Below are positions 13,421 through 26,418 of a DNA stretch of 64,000 nt, piece after piece (positions within the stretch are counted from its first letter, which is position 1; every line of letters starts with the position of its first letter). The notes below the pieces were generated by a model. The model searched no databases. It was given only the letters and a program-made list of their open reading frames with translations, and was not told the origin of the DNA. Source of the stretch: Thermothelomyces thermophilus ATCC 42464 (taxonomy: Eukaryota; Ascomycota; Sordariomycetes; Sordariales; Chaetomiaceae); NCBI RefSeq assembly GCF_000226095.1, contig NC_016477.1, forward strand, positions 744,001-808,000, in the 5' to 3' direction. The translations under genes and the position numbers were made by a program.

Positions 13421-14759
13421 CAAAGGGAATATAACCTAAATAACTTTAGTAAGTCTATCTACTATAATATCTATTTAAATATAATACTTAACTTCTAAGT
13501 CTAAAGTAAGGTTTCTAAACTCTAGTAATTAAGGCAATTCTAATAATATCCTTTCTAATAAGGTTTTAATATATCTAGACATAAGAGGCATTAAGAGTAG
13601 TAATTCTAATTAAGATATTTACTAAACTAATAAAAAGAATAGTACCTAAGGTTATTATCCTTAATTACACCTTCCTATTTAAGTAACTTCTTTAAAGATA
13701 ACTCTTCTATCTAAGCTACTAATCTAAGAAGCCTTCCTCCTTTCTTTTAAGTCTTCTTATAACTAATAAGATCGAATATAAACTTAGTCTACTACTTTTA
13801 CTCCTTTAGAGTATACCTAGTAAAGCTATTCCTAAACCTTCCAATAAAGGGTACCCTATAATAATAACGCTCTAAGCCTTAAAGTCAAAGCTCCTAAAAT
13901 AATAAGACAAATCTATACTAGACCGCTAAAAAGTAGTAGTATATAAATAGATATACCCTTACTAGCAAGTGCTAGTATTAAGGTAACTAGGGCCAGAATA
14001 GCTATAAAGCTCTCCTCTAATGCCTATATAACTCTAAAATCTCGTTTCTAAATCCTAGATAGTTCCGGTATCGCTAATCCGTATTTTAGAGTTTCTATCC
14101 CTCTAGATAGACGTCGAACTCCTTTAAACTCCTTATCCTATAATTTTTGCTGTCTCTACTAGCGGTATTGTTACATCAGGGCAAGAGTGGTTCCTTGGCC
14201 TACTACTAGATATACCGATCTCTTAGCACTTATATTTGCTCTTCTCGCTTTCTTAATAGTCTTACTATATATACCTCTATATATATATCTTTACTCCTCT
14301 ATTATAAATGTTACTATCCTACTATACTTAAAGTCTAGTAGTCTAGTTTAGACTTAAAGCTAAGCTCTTCTCTAATTAAGCCCCTAAAAATATAAGCTAG
14401 TATTAACCCTCTAGGGTACTACTTAGTACCTCTAGAACTAAACCTCTATCTAGTTAGATAGGGAGGAGCCTTGGCTTAAAATGTCTAGGGCGTCCGAGTA
14501 TTTATAGTTATAGTAGGCAAGTCTGACTATCTAGACGGTAACGACGATAGGAGCAAAGGTGGCGATAGTAATGTCCCTCTAGATAGACATAAAGGAGTCT
14601 ACTTATATAGAAGAAGATATCCCTAACTTATAAAGGAAAGAGCAACTATATCCTACTACTTTAATCTATTAGAGTAAACGAGTGTTAAAAGCTATCTATT
14701 GTCCTTATCTTTCTTGTCTAGCGCCCTTAGATAGGTAACCTCTATTTACACCTATCGTA

Positions 14760-16250
14760 TATAGCAAAGCTCTATAGAACCGGAAAAACAAAACTATACC
14801 CTATGTCCCCCTAGTTATATTAAGAACTTCTAGCCCTAGTCTATTAGAATTACCTAAACTATAATTATAACTAATATATTAAGGGAGCTTCTAGAAAGGG
14901 AAGAACCTTAATAAGGGTCTTTTTAAACCTTTTAGCTAACGGCCTATCTAATAGAAGGATTACTAATAGTAACGCTAATATTAGTAGGAAATACCTTAAT
15001 TAGGAAGTATATACCCTTCTTACTATTAGATTTAACTAAGGAAATAATTATAAGATTACTTTAATAGGTTATAGTTAGACTTCTATAGAATACTATAACT
15101 AAACTAATAGATATTAGTTCCCTCTAGCTATAGTTAATATATATACCGCTATAACTAGTTACTAACTAGGTATAGAAGATTACTAATATTAGCTTACTTT
15201 AGCTAGATACTAACTAAAAGATTATTAATAGCTAGCTAATCTTCTACTATAAGAAGATCTATTATTATATAAATGCTAACCTCTAGATTAAGTATATCTA
15301 TAATATAGTTAGAGGAAATGTCTCTAAGGAACTCCTCTTATAGAATGACCTATAGGTATTATTCTATAGGTTAACTCTATAGTAGTATAAATAGTAATTA
15401 TTACCTATTAAGAAGGAGACTCTTTACTTAAGTATAGAGATATAGCTCTAAAGGATTAAAGAACGGTTTAATATCTAGTTTAATTAGGTAGGCTAATAGC
15501 TAATTTAGAACAGCTATACCAAGGATAACCTTATAGCAGGTAAATTAATCCGTAAATTTACAATAGACCTTTTCTATTATACCTAAGTCTAGGGAGACAA
15601 GACAAACTACTAGCTTCTAATCAGACTTTGGTTAATAATGACCCTAGTACTCTATAAGCTCTATCCTAAGCTATAGGAAATAGATATCCTTGACTAGTAC
15701 CTCCTTTAGATTACTAAAAAATAGGAGGCACTATCTAAGGAGCTTAAAGCCAAAGGAAGGGTATAGAAAGCCGCTATATTTAATGTCAAGGATACCTCTA
15801 ATAGACCAAGCAGTAGCGATAGCGATAGCGCTTCCGAAGATTAAGCTAATTAGTTATATACCGAGCTAAGATAGGGTAATTAAAACTAATAGTACTAGTC
15901 CGACCGCTATAGGCAGAGAGAGGAATAGAAACGTAGGTATCTTCTATAAGGGGAGCAATACCAAGGCCGTGACTAGGAGCCTTGCCTAAAAGACCGTAAT
16001 GACCAAGGCAGAGGTAACCGTCCCTAGGGTACTAGAGCTTAGGAAAAAGGCAGACATAGTAAATGGAATTCCTGCTTCTAATGGTTCCGTCATTATAGCT
16101 AGAAGCATATTAATAAGAATGGTACCTATTATTACTCTAATACCATAGTAGTATTTAGCAAGGACAAGAAAGCTAAAGCTAAATATAAGGAGTTTAAAGC
16201 CGCCGGCTATCTCTTAATTAGTAACTATAAATCTAAGACTAATAGAAATA
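14760..16250 (+). pseudogene. gag of element F, RIP-degraded
   Basis: The plus strand reads as a gag precursor. A helical capsid-like region with charged runs (for example LYKLYPKLQEIDILDQYLLQ with RIP stops inside) is followed by a Ser/Asp linker (SSSDSDSASED, about 15810-15845), an Arg/Gln-rich basic stretch (about 15890-16040), and a short segment at about 16090-16150 with Tyr and His spacing that could be a mutated zinc knuckle. Stops fall at Gln codons. The start was not determined. Confidence 0.55.
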
Positions 16251-16499
16251 GTAGCGATAGAGAGGTATACTTCCTTAGTACTATTAAGGAAGACTATAAT
16301 ACCTATAAGCTCTATAGATAGCTATTCCTAAGCCGAGAAGCGTTATACTACTACCTATACTAGAATTGCTAGAAGAAACTATAACTACTAGAACTACTAA
16401 AGAAGGAAGACCTTCCTTAGGTAGAACGGGACTTTAGAAGGAACGGCTATACTATTGGAATTGACCGAGGAACTATAACAATAGGAAACTGTACTCCTC

Positions 16500-18113
16500 T
16501 CCTTCGAACCTGGCCAAGTAGTAGAAGCCAACCTAAGCACGGAAATACTATTCCACCGGCCAAGGAAAACGTCTTACCTATATATTCCGGTTTAAGCTAA
16601 CCTAGGAGACCAAACTATAGATATCTATTTCAATATAGGCAGTTTAACTAATCTAGTTAACTAGGTATAGATTACCTAATAGGTAAAGAATCCCTAATAA
16701 ATTAAGGGCAAACCTTATACCTTTAAAAGAGTTAACTTAAGGACTAAGATTAATAAATAGGTTAAATTTGACTTCTATATCCTAGGGGAGGCTAGGAATA
16801 TACCAATTGACAGGTATATCTACGTTATAGCCAATGTTATTAATAAACTTGCTCTAAAGATACTCCTAGGCACCGACTTTATAATGGCTTATAGAGTCAA
16901 GATTAACTTTATCAAGGGTATCTATACCTTTAGATTATTAGCAAATATAAAGGTTTATAAGGACATCGTAAAGAAGAACCTTAAGCCTATCTCTTAGAAG
17001 GTTACTACTATCTAGTATATTGTCGTTCCTATATACTTTACCTAGATAGTCGAGACTTACTTTATCCTATTACCTAATAATACCTTAGAGGACAAGTGCT
17101 TCTACTTTATTGTTAGCCGAGATAGAGTCTAGGATACTATAGTTAATTGGTATATACTCTAGGTAGCTATCGTTAGAAATGATACCGATGTCCCTATAGT
17201 TATCCGGAAAGGAGACAAGATTAGCTACCTCTCGGAATACTATAGGGAGGATACTACTACCTAAGTTAATGTAAGCAATATAGAGGATATATAGACCAAG
17301 GTCTAGGATAGAATTACTAAGTAGGAGCTAAAGAAAAAGCTAGAGGAAGCCTAGTAAGTATACTATTAAGAAGACATTAGCGATAACGGCTAGGACCTCT
17401 AGCTACTAAATAGGGTTAACTTTCATATCCTATCCTATAGTATTAAGAAACCTAATAACATTCTGGCCATTAAAAGCAAGGATAGCGTTAGCATTGCTAA
17501 CGTAAATCCTAAGTTCGTACTTAAGGTAAAGGAACTTCTGGATAGATATAACCTTTACCGTGATAGGGGAATCATACCAATGTTAGAAAGCTAGAAGATA
17601 TAGATTAACCTGGTTAACGGTTAGCAAAAGTAAGTCTAAATAGTTAGACTATACCTAATAGGGCTTAAAGACTATAAGGCTTTAGATAAGCATTATAATT
17701 AGCTCTAGGCATCTGGTAGATTTACCTTTATAGATAAACTAACCCCTATTACATACCCGGCATTTATTGTATAGAGGAAGGTTATCGAAAAGCTAGGAGT
17801 AAAGGTCAAGAAGAGCCAAAGTATAGTTAACCTATAACTATTAAATGTAATTACGGTTCTAGATATTTACCCCTTGCCTAACTAGGATAACATTATAGCT
17901 ACTATAGTTAGTAACAAGTTCTTTATAGCCCTAGACGCCTTAGGATTCTTCTATTAGTTACTAGTCACTAAGGAGTATAGTAATTATATAGTAGTTATAA
18001 GCTACTATAGTTTAGAAAAATCTAATATAATGCTTATAGGTTTTCAAAAACGTACCTATATTTATATAACGCTATATAGATAGACTTTTTTTTAAATACT
18101 ACTATTTTATTAG
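16500..18113 (+). pseudogene. pol of element F, segment 1 (protease and RT fingers/palm)
   Basis: Plus-strand protease at about 16,800-16,940 (KILLGTDFIMAYRVKI, the 'LLGTDF' flap-type motif of gypsy proteases). RT begins about 17,520, with the palm motif FFIALDALGFFYQLLV at about 17,918-17,965. The segment stops at the B insertion, just before the catalytic DD box, which resumes at 25,676. Confidence 0.7.
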
Positions 18114-18542
18114 TATGACGAACCTAACTCAGACTTCTTCTAAAAGGGTTCAGACAAAGGTAGATTAAGCAAGACAAGCAGGCAGGTCATCTAAGGGATT
18201 CGGTAAAGCCAAAGGGTTTACAACAACACTAGAGTTGTCTCTTATAGTAATTAGCAATGCTTGGTATAAATACTATGATTATAGGTTACTATTACTAGTA
18301 AACTCTCAGAGTCCACCGTAACAAGTGACTATCTACATGTATATATAATCCTAGGATCACTAGCAGTCATGGTAATCCTCTATACTGGCTTACCTAGCTT
18401 ATGTCGTAAGCTAGTGATCCTCTGCTAGGATCATTTCTTGCTAAGTGTAATCCTATCCTAATTAGTCTATCATTCCTTCGGCTTGATTAGCCTATTTATA
18501 CTAGTAGCTTAGGCGGCATCTATATATATTTTTTTTGTAATA
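18114..18542 (-). repeat. 3' LTR of element B
   Basis: A 429-bp LTR starting TATGACGAACC and ending GTAATA (family TGTAACGAACC...GTAACA, termini altered by RIP). It pairs with 25243-25670. The adjacent internal sequence TGATACCCTCCCTCC is, on the element's own strand, a purine tract ending at the LTR, as expected for a polypurine tract. Confidence 0.92.
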
Positions 18543-18668
18543 TGATACCCTCCCTCTAAGGCTTTCGACCTAAAAGCCCTCTTTAGGTCGTTTCAAATAG
18601 TGCTAACATCCTTTTCTATATATACCTTATAATTTTTCCCTTTTTCCATATTACTAGTGGCTGACAAG

Positions 18669-19329
18669 ATGGTAGATCGTATCTCTAAGCGCTGATCTTC
18701 GAAATCCTAACAGCGTGCCATACTTGCTTTTTTTATTGATTCTTCTAGCGTAGACGTTATACTGTATTCGTAGTATTTTAAGCAGAACTTAGCTTGTCAT
18801 ATAATGTCAGGCTCTTCTCGCTATAGCGAGTACATACGTTAGGGTTGTTCTTATAATAATTCCGACGTAACGTCTACTTATTTGTAACCTAGTTTGTTAC
18901 CTTAATGTTTATAGCTAACCTTTTATAGTAATAAAGATTATATCTAAATAAAAATATATGGAATAAGAAGAGGCTAATGCTAAAGAGGCCCTTTTCGTTC
19001 TTTAGACTTAACTTTAGACGGCTATCGGCTAATTAGCTCGTCTTTATCACCAGAAACGTTTCTTAAAGGAGCAGGGTTCCGAGCTATTTCGTCAAGGTAT
19101 GTAGTCTCTAAAGGAAATAGAAGCAGAAGAACGGAGGGTACGGGATTCCGAGGTATACGTTATTAGTAACGTATAGTCCTAGGGTGCTAACGTCCTATTT
19201 AACTGGTCTTCTTTAGGCCTAGATTTGTTAGAGGCCGACTTAGCCGTTTTATCTAAGCTAGTGCCTATAGTCAATCCGGGTTCTGCTAGTAGAACTATTC
19301 TAGTTTCTTAGGGCAGTTTAAGTTTTTAA
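18669..19329 (+). pseudogene. Antisense accessory gene of element B (Cys/Tyr-rich motif plus coiled coil)
   Basis: This gene runs opposite to gag-pol, between the pol 3' end and the LTR. Starting at ATG 18669 it shows a motif reading GSSRYSEYIR (about 18809-18840). That spacing suggests two Cys pairs mutated to Tyr, since a nearby Cys-His (18794) survives. Next comes a coiled-coil-like segment, LARLYHQKRFLKEQGSEL (about 19035-19090), continuing LKEIEAEERR. The C-terminus reads NPGSASRTILVS and stops at TAA 19327-19329. Equivalent genes occur in C and D. The last 87 bp or so overlap the end of pol on the other strand. At least one indel lies in the middle, because the total length is not a multiple of three. 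The protein family is common among fungal hypothetical proteins as far as I recall. Its function is unknown. Confidence 0.65.
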
Positions 19330-22300
19330 CTAGTTCCTATAAGTTGTTTTCTAATCTAAAATCAAGCTATTTAACTAGGTACTATAGTTCTCCGTTAATA
19401 ATATATAAATCTAGAATTTCTTCGACGTCCTATTCTTCCTCTTTGTCCTCTGCTTCGATATATATAGCAACCTTAGCGTTCTTTGATGCTAGTTCGAGAA
19501 GTGAAATATGAAAAACATCTATCTATAGTCATATAGATAATAGTAACGATAGTTGGTAGTTAGATGTCGAAATTCGTTCTTTGATAACAAAGGGTCTGAC
19601 CTTCTTAAAGTCTAGCTTCGTGCTTGGTTGTTTGGTTTGTAAGTTTTATACGATTAGGTAGACTTTGTCTCCCCTCTCTAGGTAAGGTCCTTCGAGCCTA
19701 TATTTATTATAGTAGTTCTTTATTCTAGTCTTGATAAACTTGAGTTCCTTTTTAAGCTTTTTATATAGTATGTATATTTGTTCTGCTTTGACTACTACTT
19801 TTGGCACTATAACCTCTAGTCCTTGCCTAAGGTCTACTTTATATCTATAGTTTACGAAGAACGGTATGACTTTGGTCGTCTCTGTTAGTATTATATTATA
19901 AGCGAGTTATACTATTAGTAATAGTATAACCTAGTTATCTTGCTAGTAGTTAACGTAAGAATAGAGGTATTACTTAATAACTTGGTTTAGTCGCTCTATT
20001 TGTCTGTTAGTCCATAGGTAATATACTATTAATAGCTTACTATTAACGCCTAATCGTTACATTAATGCTTGCCAGAACTTTAATACGAACTTGGTATCTC
20101 TATCGGTAATCTATTCTTACGGCCAACCATATACTAATATAACTTGCCGATAGATTATATCTACTAATTGTTTAGCTATCTAAGACTCTTTATAGAGAAA
20201 GAAGTATACCTATTTAGTCAGGCGATCTACTATAGTAAGAATACTATCGTAGATTACTCCTATAGCTATATCCTTAGATTCTAGTAGCTTTATAATAAAG
20301 TCTATCGTAACTAAACTCTATAGTTTATCAGCTATTAGTAGTGGCTAAAGTAGCCTATACGGCTTATATCATGCCATTTTACTTCGATTGCAAATGTCGT
20401 AGTTCCGTATAACTTTCTTAACTCGTACCGTTAACTATAGAAAGTCATAGTGTTTCCTGACTTGTGCGATAGTCTTTATAACTCCTTTATATCCTCCGAT
20501 TTTCGACTCGTAGAGTTCTCGAATCATTTGTAGCTATTGATCCTTATTATAGATATATGCTTTGCCTTAGTACTAGAGTTTCCTATCTCTTTCTTCTACT
20601 CCGTTAGGTACCACTAGTCTAGGTGCTACTTGATACTATATCTCGTTAATCCTTTCTTCTCGAAAGATTATATAACATTCTAGGAACAAGTTAAGTAGAT
20701 TATCTTCTATAGGTATCTACATTTCGTGATATAATGTTCTATCTATTTGTTCCTTAAATAATAGTAGTGTTATTTCTGTTTGTCCTTCTGTATAATCTGT
20801 TCGTTAGCTTAAGATATCCGCTTATACGTTCTCTTTGCCCTTCTTATAGTAGATCTCAAAGTTAAATTCTATAAGGAATTCTGCCTATTATATTTGTCGT
20901 CCGTTAAGCTCCTTTGTCGTTATAAAGTATTGCAAATTCTTATAATCTATATATACTTGTACCGGTTTAATCGTATTACTAAGGTATAGTCGCTATTCCT
21001 TAAAAGCTTTGACAATTATAAGTAGTTCCTTATCGTAGATTAGATAATTAAGACGTAGTCTATCGAGCTTCTTTAAAAAGAAGGCTATAGGATATAGCTT
21101 TCCTTATCTATCTTGTTATCCTAATTGTCCTCTGATAGCATAGTCTAAAGCGTCCGTTTCTACCTTAAATGGCTTCTTAGGATTTAGTAATACTAGTACT
21201 AGATCTTTGGTAATAGTGTCGTAAATCTACATAAATGCTTGCTTATACTGTTCTTTCTATTAGAATTCAGCGTTCTTCCTAGTAAGTTTATATAAAGGTT
21301 ATATAATTGCTCTGAAATTTCTAATAAATATCCGGTAGAAGTTCATAAATCTAATAAAGCTTTATACTTCCGTAACTAACGTCGGTTGTAGCTAATCCTT
21401 AATAGCTTTAACCTTTAAGGGTTCTATCTAGATTTGTCCTAGGGATATCTTGTATCCTAAAAACACCGTTTTCCTAATGTAGAATTCGCTCTTTTCTTTA
21501 TTAACTAATAGTTTATACGCGTATAGCGTGTCTAGCACTACTTCTATATACTTCTAGTGTTTGTCTATTGTCTTAGAGAAGATAAGTATATCGTCGAGAT
21601 AATATACCGCAAATTTATTAAGAAAGGGTTAGATAGCTTGATTAATCAGGGCTTAGAACGTTGCTAGCACGTTTATAGGTCCGAATAGCATGACAAGGTA
21701 CTTATAATAGCTATAGGGTATTTTAAAGGCCGTTTTCTACTCGTCGCCTTCTTTGATTCGTATATAGTTATAGGCCGATAGCAAGTCAAGATACGTAAAA
21801 TATTAGGCTCCTACTAACTAATCTCGGAGCTATAAGATTAGCGGTAACGGGTATTAGTTTTTTATAGTCTATTCGTTAAGTTGCCAATAGTCGATATATA
21901 ACCGTAGCTTTCTATCTTTCTTAGGTATAAATAAGATTAGGTAGCTTACTAGCAATGTCAATAGGCAGATATATCCTCTTCGAAGGTTCTCCTCTAAATA
22001 TCACTTAAGTTCTTTATTCTATATCTAGCTTATATAGTAAATCTTAAAGAACTTTAGTTATACTCCTTCCTTAAGTTTAATCTTATAATCCTATAGGCTA
22101 TATTCTAGTAATCCTTCTAGATACTTTAGTTCGAATGCTAGGTGTCCTTTGTATTCCTTCGATACTTCCCTAGTCTTATCTTGTCTCTCGGTTTTCTAAT
22201 AATATATAAACTTAGTTCTATCTATGGCGATGCTAGCGATTTCTCCTATCTTAACCCACTACTCTAATTATAGTACTCTACATTTGTTAATAGAGAGAAC

Positions 22301-23150
22301 AGCTATTGGCGGTTCGGCTTGTTCCTCCTATCGTAATATCGGTGTTGTTATACCGCTTCTTCTAGAGTCTATAGTAGTCTGCCTACCACTGTCCGTCTCT
22401 TACGGTAGATCTATAGGACATGCTTTCCCCTAAGTATTGTCTGCTCGTAATCCTTATATACTCCCTATCTCGCTAGTTAAATATAATTCCGTTCAGGGTC
22501 GTAGGTAGCTACTATTCTTCTAGCTAATGTCCGGGTTATAATCTTTATACTATAGTAACCCTAATATTATATCTTTATTGTTGCCTATGTCCATAATGCT
22601 AAATACAATTACTATAGTCTTCCCTATTATAGTAATATTAATCGGTTTAGTCTCCCTATATATCTATTATATCGGAAATGGCCCTTTGACTATGCTATAC
22701 TTCCACTTCATTCTCTAGGGTATCTATAGCTAATTTATAAGCGTTGGCAAAATCAGGTTTATCTTTGCTCTACTATCCACTAGTACAAGCATTTCATGTT
22801 GTTTCTATTGTGCTGTTATCTATAGTTACTTGTCTTGCTACTGTCGTCTAAAGATTATAGCGATTTCCTATATTTCTGCTAGGAGGTCTCGATATAGTGG
22901 TCTCTTACGCTAGTTCCTCCTATACTATGCTACTACTCGCTGCTATACGGGCGTTAATGGTTTCTAGGCCCCTTAAAGGGCCCTGACCCGTTTCTTAGGT
23001 TAGTGCTAACCTCTTCGGTTGTTCGGCTAATAGCGGCTTTGTCGATTATACTTATTTCTATAAGCTATTAAGTACTTATAGCTTCCTACTATTGAGTCTG
23101 TTCTGCTTTTCATCATATATGCTATAGCTTTATCTAAAGCTCCCGAATTT
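19243..23150 (-). pseudogene. pol of element B, RIP-degraded
   Basis: Minus-strand polyprotein: protease (about 22,700-22,820), RT with its YLDD box mutated around 21,585-21,620, RNase H, integrase (about 19,850-20,900) and the C-terminal chromodomain (about 19,400-19,520). It is collinear with D. TAG/TAA codons replace Gln. The open stretch 22224-22433 on the plus strand is an antisense shadow present at the same place in C and D. Confidence 0.85.
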
Positions 23151-25176
23151 ACGATTTCTTTTCGTCTATATGATAGAGGTAGTCGTTACTCTAGTACAAG
23201 TCTTATATGTCTTGTCCTATTCTATAGTACCTAGGCTAGGCTCGTTTTAGAACTATTGTAATGCCTTCTAAATCGTAGGCTTCAATCTTCTAAAGCAATT
23301 TGGCCGCTCTATTTCCTATATTATAGACCTATTCTATAGGATATAAGCTTCTATCCTCATTTCCTTGTTATATTAGCCAGTGATTGTTTTCAAATTTGTC
23401 GTAGAAGTAATATTAGCATTTATATACTATATACTGGAACTAGGGTACTTGTATATATACCTTGTATTAAGAGTATAGTCGTGTAATGTTGCCTAGGAGG
23501 TATTGGAATTCTTTCCTAAATCCTTCCCATTATATATAGACTATAGGTACCCTAACACTAAGGTAGGAATGTTTCTTCTAGTAGCTTTCCTATATACGCT
23601 TGTCTTTTCTATGGTTTATACGTATAAACTAGTATTCTAGGTTCTATACGTCGTTACTAAGTTACTAGTCATCAAGCTACTCGGCGTAGCTATTAGGCCT
23701 ATTATATATCATAGGCTGTCCTCCTTTAATGATTTCTATAATATATTAGAGTTCCCTTGTCTCGTCCCTTATCTTATCGCTCTACTAGACAAGTCAAATC
23801 AAGCATCTATCCTATTTATATAGTTCCGTATTAAGCCGGAAAACTTTATTATAGTACTATTCGATTCGTTCCTAGAGAAATAGAACATTAAGTCTAGGTC
23901 TTTCGATTCCTTAGGTATCGGTTATCTACGATCTATCCTACCTCTATATAACTATAAAACCCTACTGCCTTAAGGCTAGAAGAATCGAAATTAGTAGTAC
24001 ATATTCTCCTACCATATTCTATTTAGCAAGACCTATCTCTAGGTCTATAGTAACTAGTTCAGAGTATAGTACTTATTTATCTTTACCGTTACCATCATGT
24101 CCCAGACTATCTATATCACTACCCCTATCTTTGTAGCTCGTGGCCGCTACTTCGATGACGTCTTTAGTGGTTTCGTCGATAACTATAATTTCCTTTCTAG
24201 GGACTGTCTTCTACTCTTTCTTTAGGCCTTGACATTCTCGCTTATAGTGCCCTTTCTTTCTGTAGTTATAGTAGGTAACATTAGACTTATCTTTGGTTGT
24301 CTTCTTCCGGTCTTACTTCTATGCTATATCTATATCTATAGCTCTAAGGTATATCTTATATAAGGTACTAACGTATATTTGCTTTTTCTTATTATTAGCT
24401 TTAATTATAGTTCTATTTATTTAACCTTATTTTTATTACTCTTATATATAGAGTTAATTATCGATTCTAATGGCCTATATAATATATTTATCTAAGGTCT
24501 TAGGCCGGTTATACTTATATAGCTTATCTTTAACTTTTTCCTTTAAGCCGTTATAGAATAATTATATTAATACCTTATTATCAAGCTAAGACTTAAGTAT
24601 ATCCTATCTAAACTATATAGTATAGGAGGCTACTAACTTAGTCCATTAGAGATTGGCAAGTCTTTCTTATATATAAATCTTCTTGTCTTTGTCGTTAAAA
24701 ACCTTCTAAAGCTCTTCTTCGAAACGGTCGTAGGATTAAAAGACTACCTATATAAACGCGTCTCGGTCGTCTTTATCTTCCTTAGTAAGATAGTCATTCT
24801 ATATAGGCTCGAACTATCTAAGTGCCTTGCCTTCTAGTCTTATAGCTATATAGAGAACTTTAGCTTTGTCGTCCGGAAACTTGTTATCATTAAGCCAGAA
24901 GTAGGATCAAAGGTTTATTAGGAATCCTATAAGATCTTCCTTGGTTCCTCCGTATTTACTAGGTAGTTCGATCTTAATACGGCTTGCTTTGGCGCCCTTA
25001 AGTGCCTTAATTTTAGTATAGGCCTCGTTAACTAGTTTCTATAAGTGCTTTTTGCCGTTCTCGAGTTCCTTAATTTAGGCTTAAGTAGCCTTGTCTCCCT
25101 AGTCTAACTCCTAGATCCGCTAATAGAGTTAACCAAGCTAGGCAAGTAGCTATTTGGCTATAACGTTAGTAGCTAT
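23150..25176 (-). pseudogene. gag and linker of element B, RIP-degraded
   Basis: Minus-strand gag starting near 25176, 67 bp inside the LTR as in D. The start codon is now ATA. The zinc-knuckle segment lies at about 24,230-24,300. The segment of roughly 540 bp missing in D is present here at about 23,360-23,910. Confidence 0.8.
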
Positions 25177-25242
25177 GTCGATATTAAGGTTAAAGTCACC
25201 TCTGTTTTAAACTATGATAGAATAAAGGGAGTGATAGCAATG

Positions 25243-25670
25243 TGTAACGAACCTAACTTAGACTTCTTCTAAAAGGGTTCAGATGAAGGTAGATTGAGTG
25301 GGATAAGTAGGTAGGTCGTCTAAGGGATTTGGTAAAGCTAAAGGGTTTATAATAACACTAGAGTTATCTCTTATAGTAATTAGCAATGCTTGGTATAAGT
25401 ACTATGATTATAGGTTGCTATTACTAGTGAACTCTTAGAGTCTATTGTAACGAGTGACTATCTATATATATATATAATTCTAGGATTACTAATAGTTGTG
25501 GTGATCCTCTATACTGGCTTATCTGGCTTATGTTATGAGCTAGTGATCCTTTGCTAGGATTATTTCTTGCTAAGTATGATCTTGTTCTAATTGGTCTATT
25601 ATTCCTTTGGCTTGATTAGCCTGTCTATGCTAGTGGCTTAGGCGGCATCTGTATATATATTTCCATAATA
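25243..25670 (-). repeat. 5' LTR of element B
   Basis: A 428-bp LTR starting TGTAACGAACC and ending TCCATAATA, followed by TSD ATTAG. It differs from the 3' copy by scattered C-to-T and G-to-A changes. Confidence 0.92.
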
Positions 25671-25675
25671 ATTAG

Positions 25676-25917
25676 GGTATATATTAATAATATTATTATC
25701 TTTAGCAAAATCGAGGAAGAATACCTAGAATACCTATATATAGTTTATAAAATCCTTAATAAGGCTTATATCTATATTAGCGCTACTAAATCCTTTATAG
25801 GATACCTAGCTATAAGACTCCTTAGGTATATTATAAACGGCAAAGGTATTGCTAAAACTGACGACTATTTTACTACCTTTAAGAAGCTAAAGTTTCTAGA
25901 TACTCTTAATAGCTTAG
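25676..25917 (+). pseudogene. pol of element F, segment 2 (RT catalytic box)
   Basis: This 242-bp fragment of F lies between B and D. It begins with the RT catalytic region, reading YINNIIIFS (Asp-Asp changed to Asn-Asn, as RIP on the opposite strand predicts), and continues KIEEEYLEYLY into the RT thumb and connection. It ends at KFLDTLNSL, where D is inserted. Confidence 0.8.
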
Positions 25918-26352
25918 TGTTACGATTTAGCTACATAAGGCAACCTAACAAGGCATACGGAACCAATTAGAAACCGTAAGATCTAAGGACTAATTAGGAA
26001 GTGATCGTAATGATCGCACTTTAATCAAGGTAAGCATCTAAACAATAATCAAAAGATCACAATAGCAATCATACAATCAAAACCTAAAAGGGAACACTTA
26101 AAAATAAGGGAACTAGACAAGTATATTAGATAGTTAGTCACTCGTTCTAGTAGACTCTAGGAGTTTACTAGTAATAGCAACCTACAATTACAGTACTTAT
26201 ACCAAGCATCGTTAACTACTATAAGAGATAACTCTAGTATTATTATAAACCCTTTAGCTTTACTAAATCCCTTAGACGACCTACACGCTTGTCCTACTTT
26301 ACCTACCTTTATCTAAACCCTTTTAGAAGAAGTCTAAGTTAGGTTCGTCACA
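25918..26352 (+). repeat. 5' LTR of element D
   Basis: A 435-bp LTR starting TGTTACGATTTAG and ending TTCGTCACA. Its last 260 bp or so match the LTRs of A-C. Its U3 differs and carries several GATC motifs. Confidence 0.92.
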
Positions 26353-26418
26353 CGTTACTATCACTCCCTTTGTTCTATTATAGTTTAGAATAGAGGTAAC
26401 TTCGACCTTGACATTAAT

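Larger units (their letters stand above)
9894..14175 (-). mobile_element. Element G: degraded gypsy-like gag-protease relic
   Basis: The minus strand holds a long, strongly RIP-mutated coding tract unrelated to A-E: a gag-like domain followed by an aspartic-protease-like region. No reverse transcriptase is visible, because the tract ends where E begins at 9894. A plausible outer LTR end is at 14175: read on the minus strand the element would start TGTAACAATACC. I could not define its LTR length or a TSD. G is probably the host into which E inserted. Confidence 0.5.
18114..25670 (-). mobile_element. Element B: full-length chromodomain Ty3/gypsy, TSD ATTAG
   Basis: A 7557-bp minus-strand element with LTRs at 18114-18542 and 25243-25670, flanked by perfect 5-bp duplications ATTAG (18109-18113 and 25671-25675). 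Order on the minus strand: LTR, gag, protease, RT, RNase H, integrase, chromodomain. An extra gene runs on the opposite (plus) strand before the second LTR. RIP density is moderate. The insertion interrupts the RT of F. Confidence 0.95.

Noticed and set aside
14176-14760. Search for a 5' LTR of element F.
   Set aside because: No sequence here matched the region after F pol (35,318-36,242), so no LTR pair could be supported.
22224-22433. 69-codon open frames repeated at 6471-6692, 22224-22433, 28617-28826 and 40275-40496.
   Set aside because: They are the same antisense shadow of the protease-RT spacer in four family copies, with a Leu/Ser/Ile-rich, low-charge translation. Their recurrence reflects homology of the elements.
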